Of a stretch of 64,000 bases of DNA, positions 45,920 through 64,000 are shown in pieces (within the stretch, counting starts at the first letter, position 1; each line of letters begins with the position of its first letter). Where the stretch lies: assembly GCA_007922305.1 (NCBI GenBank), contig ML677364.1, positions 16,886,260-16,950,259 of the forward strand. Reading direction: 5' to 3'. Source of the stretch: Dermatemys mawii (lineage: Eukaryota; Chordata; Testudines; Dermatemydidae). The position numbers were made by a program, and so were the translations under genes. Under the pieces are notes generated by a model, which saw only the letters and a list, made by a program, of their open reading frames with translations, made no database searches and had not been told where the DNA came from.

Positions 45920-46205
45920 GAAAGATGGTCCTGTGGTTAAGACACTGGAAGGGACTCAGCAGATCTGGATTCACTTCCCAGGTCTCCCACACATTTTCTG
46001 TGTGGTTTTACGCAAGTCACTTACTCCCTATGTGACTCTGTTCTCTATGGTAAAATGGCAATAATGATACTTCCCTTCTCCCATTCATTATCTATCTTCC
46101 CTACTTAGCTCTTTGGGCAGAGACTGTCTCTTATTATGTGTATGTACAGTGCCTTGCACACCGAAGCCCTGATGTTGGGTGAAGCTTCTATGTACTCCTA
46201 TAATG
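45920..46205 (+). repeat. MIR-like SINE, long copy
   Basis: GGTCCTGTGGTTAAGACACT, ACGCAAGTCACTTACTCC and a tail with TTTGGGCAGAGACTGTCTCT and TACAGTGCCTTGCACACC give head, core and 3' tail of a MIR-type SINE. Confidence 0.75.
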
Positions 46206-46354
46206 CAAATCATAGTTTGAATGTCAGTAACAGCAATGATAACTACTAATCACTAAGAAAAGAAACTGAGATTACTAAGGAAAGTTAACCAGGTGGATTT
46301 TAATGCTGAGTTATGGTGTCATATAGCTAGAAGGACTTGTTTGCCAGTGACATA

Positions 46355-46465
46355 AGAGCAGGATAGATTCTTCTCTTGGATGGAGTTTACAGAAAGCCAT
46401 CTGATGTCAGGGAAAGTCAAGAGAGCCCTCAGTATTGCTATCATTTTTTAATACAGTATTTCAAC
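46355..46465 (+). repeat. Unclassified repeat, copy A
   Basis: About 110 bp (TTCTCTTGGATGGAG, AAAGCCATCTGATGTCAGGG, CCCTCAGTATTGCTATC) that recur at 48560-48665. I do not recognise the family. Confidence 0.55.
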
Positions 46466-47066
46466 TGTCAAAGCCAGACAAATCTAAATGATAAATAAGA
46501 CACATTTTTAACAGTGTGATTAACTATTAGAACAGAGATCGGCAACCTTTCAGAAGTGGTGTGCCAAGTCTTCATTTATTCACTCTAATTTAAGGTTTCA
46601 TGCACCAGTAATACATTTTAACATTTTTAGAAGGTCTCTTTCTATAAGTCTATAATATATAACTAAAGTATTGTTGTATGTAAAGTAAATATGGTTTTTT
46701 AAATGTTTAAGAAGCTTCATTTAAAATTAAATTAAAATGCAGAGTCCCCCAGAATGGTGGCCAGGACCCAGGCAGAGTGAGTGCCACTGAAAATCAGCTC
46801 ATGTGCCGCTTTTGGCACTCGTGCCATAGGTTGCCTACCCCTGTATTAGAACAAACTATCCAGGGAAATGGTGAATTCTCTATCTCTTGATGTCTTCAGA
46901 TCAAGATTGGATCCCTTTCTGGAAGATATGCTTTAGTCAAACAGACAAATTGGACTCAATATAGGAGGGTAACTGGGTGAAATTCTGTGGCCTGTGTAAT
47001 ACAGTAGATCAGACTAAATAATCTAATGGTCCCTGCTGGCCCTAAAAATCTATGAATCTATAAATA
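46466..47066 (+). mobile_element. CR1 3' end split by a hAT element
   Basis: CR1 sequence at 46466-46532 (GACAAATCTAAATGATAAAT, GTGTGATTAACTATTAGAA) continues at 46852 (CAAACTATCCAGGGAAATGG) to a 3' end at about 47066 with GTCCCTGCTGGCCCTAAAAA and TCTATGAATCTAT. Removing the hAT element and one duplication restores a continuous CR1. Bases 47067-48550 after it hold nothing I can name. Confidence 0.85.
46533..46843. mobile_element. hAT-like MITE (copy 3), inverted, perfect target duplication
   Basis: It runs CAGAGATCGGCAACCTTTCA to CATAGGTTGCCTACCCCTG, the reverse of the copy at 45479. Flanked by identical TATTAGAA at 46525-46532 and 46844-46851. Confidence 0.92.
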
Positions 47067-48559
47067 ATGTACCTGTAAGTATTATTTTATTTTCTATAGT
47101 TCATCTGACTTAAACTATTTTTTTCTCTAAAATGAAAAAAGAAAAGATTTTTTTTGATAGAAAGAAAGCATACTTCTATCATATCAAAAACAAATCCAGA
47201 GTTATAATAACGCTAACAAATTTTAGAAGCATTATTATACCTTATGCTTCACAGCTTAGGCCAATTTCTGACTACCTTCTTGTGACTAGGGGTCTTGGGT
47301 ACTATGGTAATATAAATCAAAATAATAGGTCTGATCCAGTCTGGCAATTTCTATGTATGTTCCTAAAAAGGGTGCAAAATTTTAATAATTTCCAGGCCTG
47401 TGACACTATAGGGACATATGAATAACTCTAGTGACAAAATGAGAGTTAAATATGACTAAGCTGTACTAGCTGAATTTAATGTGACAGACTAGAGTGAACT
47501 GGTTTTAAAATAAGGACATATATAAACAAGTCTTTCAGTAATGACAATAAAAAGTTTTAGACTGTCTTGAAAGCAATAAGGAGTATAACTGAGCAGAGTG
47601 TTCCTTTCCCACAAAAAACAAAACAAAACCAAAAGGAAACTTGTTAAAACACCTCTCTCTGTTCTGAACAACAATACTTTGTGGAAAAGAAAGAGCTAGT
47701 TCTGAGCAGGCGTGAGGTGATAGAAGTCCAGTAAGTAGAACAGACAGGTAGCTACAAAAAGAAAGCTTCAGCTAGAATGAAAGGGTCTTCTGAGGCCATG
47801 TTCAGCAGAAGCTAATGACTGATAACAGTACATTAACAAGAGGCAAAATTACTCCTTAGCCCAAAGAAAGGCAACTCTGTAGGTTAAGGGAGTAATTTAG
47901 ACATCTGTGTCCACTAGTTCCTGCAGGTCCAGGACCAAAATCAGAGGAGGAGAGCTATGCACCCACTACCTGAGATGAGTCCATGGTGAAGAAAGGAATC
48001 AAGCAAGATTATGCAAGTGGAAGATGCCACCCTACATCTCCAACCTGTGTGTCTCATCTTTTATCTCATATTTAAGTATTGAAAAGCCTAGTGGGAGAAG
48101 CATCTAAGACTTTCTGCCTTTATAGCTAGTTAAGAATCCATGTCTGCCTGCTTTCCTTGATACATCACAGAGAGATACACACCTTTTTCTTCAAAGACCA
48201 GGCCTTCTCGCAGTGTACATAGAATAACTAGCAGCCAATTCTTTCTTGTTCATATAGGTAACAGTTACAAGAGGTCTAAGTTTTCTTTGTATGCCATATA
48301 CCTCTTCAAATGGCACCTGGCACTTCTCCTGAGACCACATAGCTCTACATTGTGCCCATCAGGCTCTGGCCCACAGTAGGAGGCAATCTGGTCCAAAATT
48401 ATTCGTACATATAAAAAATTATGGCTAGCAGGCACAGCTGGTCTTTACTTAACTTGTCTTTTTTTTTTTTTAATGGCATTGTATTTCCTGCGTCCTGGCA
48501 GTAAGACTAGATCCTGCATCTAGGAGAGCTGACTGCTGTGTAATTGTGGGAGAGAGGGA

Positions 48560-48665
48560 CAGAGTCTTCTCTTGGATGGAGCATATCAAAAGCCATCAGA
48601 TATCAGGAAGGACCAAGAGAATCCCCTGAGTTGCTATCTTTTATGTTACAGTATTCCAGCTGAGC
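48560..48665 (+). repeat. Unclassified repeat, copy B
   Basis: Partner of 46355-46465: TCTTCTCTTGGATGGAGCAT, AAAAGCCATCAGATATCAGG, TTGCTATCTTTTATG and CAGTATTCCAGCTGAGCAGC. Same strand, about 2.2 kb away. Confidence 0.55.
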
Positions 48666-48679
48666 AGCCAGAATTTTCC

Positions 48680-51039
48680 TAGGTGCATTTCACTGATCCG
48701 ACACTCCTGGGATGCGATTCACAATTTATGGAATCCTGGGAGCCCGCGGCTAATGCTATACACCATTGCAGTGCCTGGGAAAAACAATCCACACTCTTGC
48801 ACTATGAATAAGACCTGCTGAGAGCAAGAAATGATGTCACCCAGTAATGGCTTTATATTAATGAGAGAGTACTGATTATTGTACCATGGTGCTTTGAAGA
48901 GCGTGAGAGGGCCTTGAAATAGCTTGTGACAAAAAGTCAGTCAGCTTCATAGCTAGACAGAGTGCTTTATTTTTACATCATACTTTAAACATCACTTCAG
49001 TATCTGTGCCATGTCTAATGAATTATTATAGCGTGACATTTTGATGCACATTTGGGAATGGAAACGTGATACAATAGCACAATCAAGTGTCTGTAATTCA
49101 CCCAAGCCCAGGCCGGGACACCAGGCAACCAGGCTGGTGACCTGACTGATTTTCTTCAGATGTCTGATTGAATGTGCAGTAGTTCCCCTCCCTCCCGGCA
49201 ATGGAAGCACATCCAAGAAAGAAGAGGCATGTTGCTGCAGCACACATGCCCTGCTCACTGCTGGCAGGCTGAGGGCTGAGCCTTTGCCTGCATGGAAAGA
49301 GAAATCCACGCCTCAGTCAATCATCCCAGGCTCTTGGCACCTACCTCCGGGGACAGAGTAAAGAATCCAGGGGAAGGACCCCTTCTCATGCAGGGGAAGA
49401 AGAGAAAAAAATCTGACCCAAAATGTATTGATATGGATTTCCAATATGGAAGAGACCCCTCTCTGTTCCCACCCCCACTCCCAAGACTCCATTGCACGTC
49501 CTTTCAAGTCCCTCACCTTCCCTTCTGTGATGAGTAGCCATCTGAAGGCCTGACTGAGGGAATGTTATTTATTCTTTGTATGGTGCTCAGTTATATAATA
49601 GGTTCCTCACAGCGACGTTTAATTAAACAAGGTTCTTGTCTCAAGGATCTAACAACCTACATATTAAGACATAACATAACAAGTTAGGGTGAGAACAAAC
49701 AATGGTGGGCGAGGAGCCAGTCAGACAGCATTAAATAAAGAAGATTATGCCATGACTCAGACTTCATACAGGCAATTATTCTTCTCTCCATTTTTCTTAT
49801 GCCTTGTAAGAGGGGCAAGATTTTAGGAGAGATTTTAATGAGGTCAGATTCTGGGAAAGCATTCTAGGCGTAGGTGGTGACATGAAATAAGGCATAGTTA
49901 TGTTTGTGTGGGAGAAACAGGGAGAAATCAGTCAACTTTAGGAGAGTGAGAAGGCTGGGGTAGTGCAGTGAGAGACATGGGCAGAGATATAGAGCCTTGT
50001 AAACGAGGACAAGAACTTCGAACTCGATATACAATGTGATAAGGATCCTTTAAAGAGAGGTGGAAATTGTAAAAGAGCAAATTAGTGAATGGAGAGAAAG
50101 AAGGAGGGAAAAAAAGAAAGAGGAATATGGGGGATGAAGGAACAGAGACACTAAAGCAGTGGAGGAAAAGAAGTGCCACATCTGCATCAGGAGAGAAGGG
50201 AGGGAAAGAAGGTATATCAAAAGCAATGAAGTTTGTATCTGTCTGTCTGTGGCCATACGCCCTCCTACCATCTCTCTCTACCAGAGAGATTATATAGAGC
50301 ATCAGCCAGCAATATGATAGGGTAAGCCTGTATCTCAAGGCCTGAGTGTTTGCTGACTGTGTGTTCACATTCATACAGCATTCCCAGGATAATTTTTGTT
50401 TCAAAAGAACTTTTTCAAAACGCACTTTGTAACATGATCACAGTTTATTTTCAACTGCACAGAATTTGGCCTCAACTAAAAAGACAAGACAGAAATAAAG
50501 AGTGAAAGGACAAAAGCTTCAGAGGGGCAAAATAAACAACTAAAATGGAGAAGTATGACTGCCAAAAACAGACCCTTACGGGAAATCCAAAAGCAGAAGA
50601 ACAGTCAGGTTCAAGTGAGAACATTTGAAAAAGTACGGAAATCAGAGCATATCTCATTACAGTTACACCATATGTTACATGAAAACATAACTCAAATTCT
50701 GTCTTTAGAACTACATAAGCAGGCCAGGGCAGAACTGGCCATAAGAATGTTTTTTAAAAAAACTAGGAATGCTGGAGTAAATAATATAGAAGGGTTATGC
50801 AAGAGAATAAGAAAGTTTACAAGCCTACCTATTCTGAAAATCTGTTTTCACTTCTAGTGTTACCTCATTTATCTGCTTCTGCTAAAATTCCACTCTGATA
50901 CCATGCTGTGTAGAGCCAAACACGGAGAAGAAAAAATTAGTTCTAAGTTCCAAAGGGTGCATAGAAAAATCTTCTGATCGATAGTTCTGCAATTCAATGA
51001 ACGGTTCCTGTTCAAAACTGCACCTGCATGGGCCATGCA
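48680..51039. other. Intergenic DNA downstream of RGN
   Basis: AG-rich stretches at 50080-50230 produce long ORFs on both strands but no family signature. TTTATT at 50444-50449 (minus-strand AATAAA) is a possible distal RGN poly(A) signal. Nothing else recognised. Confidence 0.5.
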
Positions 51040-51045
51040 TTTATT
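51040..51045 (-). promoter_or_regulatory. Candidate proximal poly(A) signal of RGN
   Basis: AATAAA on the minus strand only 25 bases after the RGN stop codon. A 3' UTR this short would be unusual, so the hexamer at 50444-50449 is an alternative. Confidence 0.35.
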
Positions 51046-51069
51046 TTGTGTGCTAGAAAGTGTTAATAG

Positions 51070-63061
<11,992 letters not shown>

Positions 63062-63507
63062 GGCCTGAGAGAGAAGAGCAAAAGAGGAACCACATGAAAA
63101 ACTCATTTTAACAAAAGAAAGCTTATTGTATTGAATTTTTATAGAAACATCATATTTAGAGCAGGAATTAGGGAACTATATGGCCCCATAGATGCCACAT
63201 AGGATTAGTGACTATTTGGGGAATCCAATACAGCTAGTCTTCAGTACTTATATGGGTCCCATTATTATCTTCTCTTATCCCCTCAGAATCTAGGACTAGA
63301 ATATTTAGATTTACAGTGTGAAGATCCTAGTTTTATAACTGGACAAATTACCTTATGCTAAAACTTGATAAAAACTCAAGGTGATATTTTCAAGCCTCAT
63401 ATTTGCTAAGCAGGCTTCTGGAAAGAGAAAGGGAAAATAGGGAATAAACAAAAAGTGAGGGGAGGGGGGAACCAAACCTGAAAAAGCATTAAACTTTATA
63501 TTGTTAG

Positions 63508-63652
63508 ACAAGGTGGGTGAGGTAATATCTTTTATTGGACCAACTTCTGCTGGTGACAGAGACAAGTTTTTGAGCTTACACAGAGCTCAAAAGCTTGTTT
63601 CTCTCACCAACAGAAGTTGGTTCAGTAAAATATGTTACCTCACCCACCTTGT
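63508..63652. repeat. 145-bp near-perfect hairpin repeat
   Basis: The left arm ACAAGGTGGGTGAGGTAATA and right arm TATGTTACCTCACCCACCTTGT-type end pair along about 69 bases, with a short centre around TACACAG. Phrases such as TTTTATTGGACCAACTTCTG are widespread in amniote genomes to my recollection. It is followed by CACTGCATACAAACTTTAC. Confidence 0.75.
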
Positions 63653-63927
63653 CTCGCTAATATCCTGGTACCAACATAGCTACAGCTACACTGCATACAA
63701 ACTTTACCATTAACATTCATTTTCGTTCATGTTTCTCCATGTATTTTCTGATGTTTCCCTGGAGTAATTCCTCCTTCCCCCCAATTCTAGGACATAGGTA
63801 TAATATTTTTATAGTGTTGCCAAGTGTTAATTCATACCGGGGATGTAATTGTAGTGTAGAAATTGGGGGGAGCAGTGTTTAAAAGGTAATAGATAAATAT
63901 AGTATTTTAAGAACATAAGATCTCTCT

Positions 63928-63928
63928 T

Positions 63929-63975
<47 letters not shown>

Positions 63976-64000
63976 NNNNNNNNNNATAGATAGATAGATA
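63928..64000. repeat. GATA tetranucleotide microsatellite with a 10-N gap
   Basis: ATAG units run from 63928 to the window end with ten N at 63976-63985. The N count is a placeholder, so the true length is unknown. Confidence 0.95.

Noticed and set aside
49928..50425. 165-codon minus-strand ORF rich in Ser, Phe and Pro
   Set aside because: It is the complement of an AG-rich tract; no domain, no splice context, and the plus strand is open there too.
63928..64000. CRISPR-like regular repeat
   Set aside because: It is a simple GATA tetranucleotide tract without spacers, in a vertebrate genome.

Overview
The window is 64 kb of vertebrate nuclear DNA from an amniote, most probably a turtle. It has long introns, single-copy genes broken into small exons, very abundant CR1 retrotransposons, MIR-type SINEs, many short hAT and TA-flanked MITEs, and Gmr1-like gypsy debris. 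The turtle assignment is inferred from the repeat mix as I recognise it; a crocodilian or other sauropsid is the main alternative. There are two assembly gaps: 400 N at 15551-15950 and 10 N inside a GATA tract at 63976-63985.

Three protein-coding genes can be assembled exon by exon. (1) GTPBP6, plus strand, six C-terminal exons from 726 to 5739; the gene begins left of the window. It encodes the GTPase half of a mitochondrial HflX-like ribosome-associated GTPase, and all G motifs are present. (2) PLCXD1, minus strand, six coding exons from 24624 down to 8764, giving a complete frame of 332 residues for a PI-PLC X-domain protein. GTPBP6 and PLCXD1 are tail to tail, as in the human pseudoautosomal region. 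(3) RGN (regucalcin/SMP30, gluconolactonase), minus strand, six coding exons from 63061 down to 51070. It gives exactly 299 codons plus stop, including a 51-bp terminal exon that is easily missed. Its metal ligands E18, N154 and D204 are all conserved.

The 26 kb between PLCXD1 and RGN, and most of the introns, are transposon graveyard. 17.6-24.2 kb (PLCXD1 introns) holds CR1 copies, one of them carrying a second CR1 inserted in opposite orientation. 25.9-31.2 kb holds hAT MITEs and a G-rich minisatellite. 31.2-34.4 kb holds two LTR/gag pieces of a gypsy element with a SCAN-like gag and a retropepsin. 35.7-36.8 kb holds an L2-like LINE. 37.3-38.9 kb holds the best preserved CR1. 40.3-42.6 kb holds an LTR abutting a minus-strand gypsy fragment whose integrase end precedes its reverse transcriptase, the Gmr1-type order. 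43.9-47.1 kb holds more hAT elements, one of them inside a CR1 with a perfect 8-bp target duplication.

I found no tRNA, rRNA, CRISPR or other gene, and no sign of a new multi-gene system. What stands out is the three-gene linkage, the intact RGN and PLCXD1 reading frames, the nested insertions whose empty sites can be read directly, and the Gmr1-like remains.
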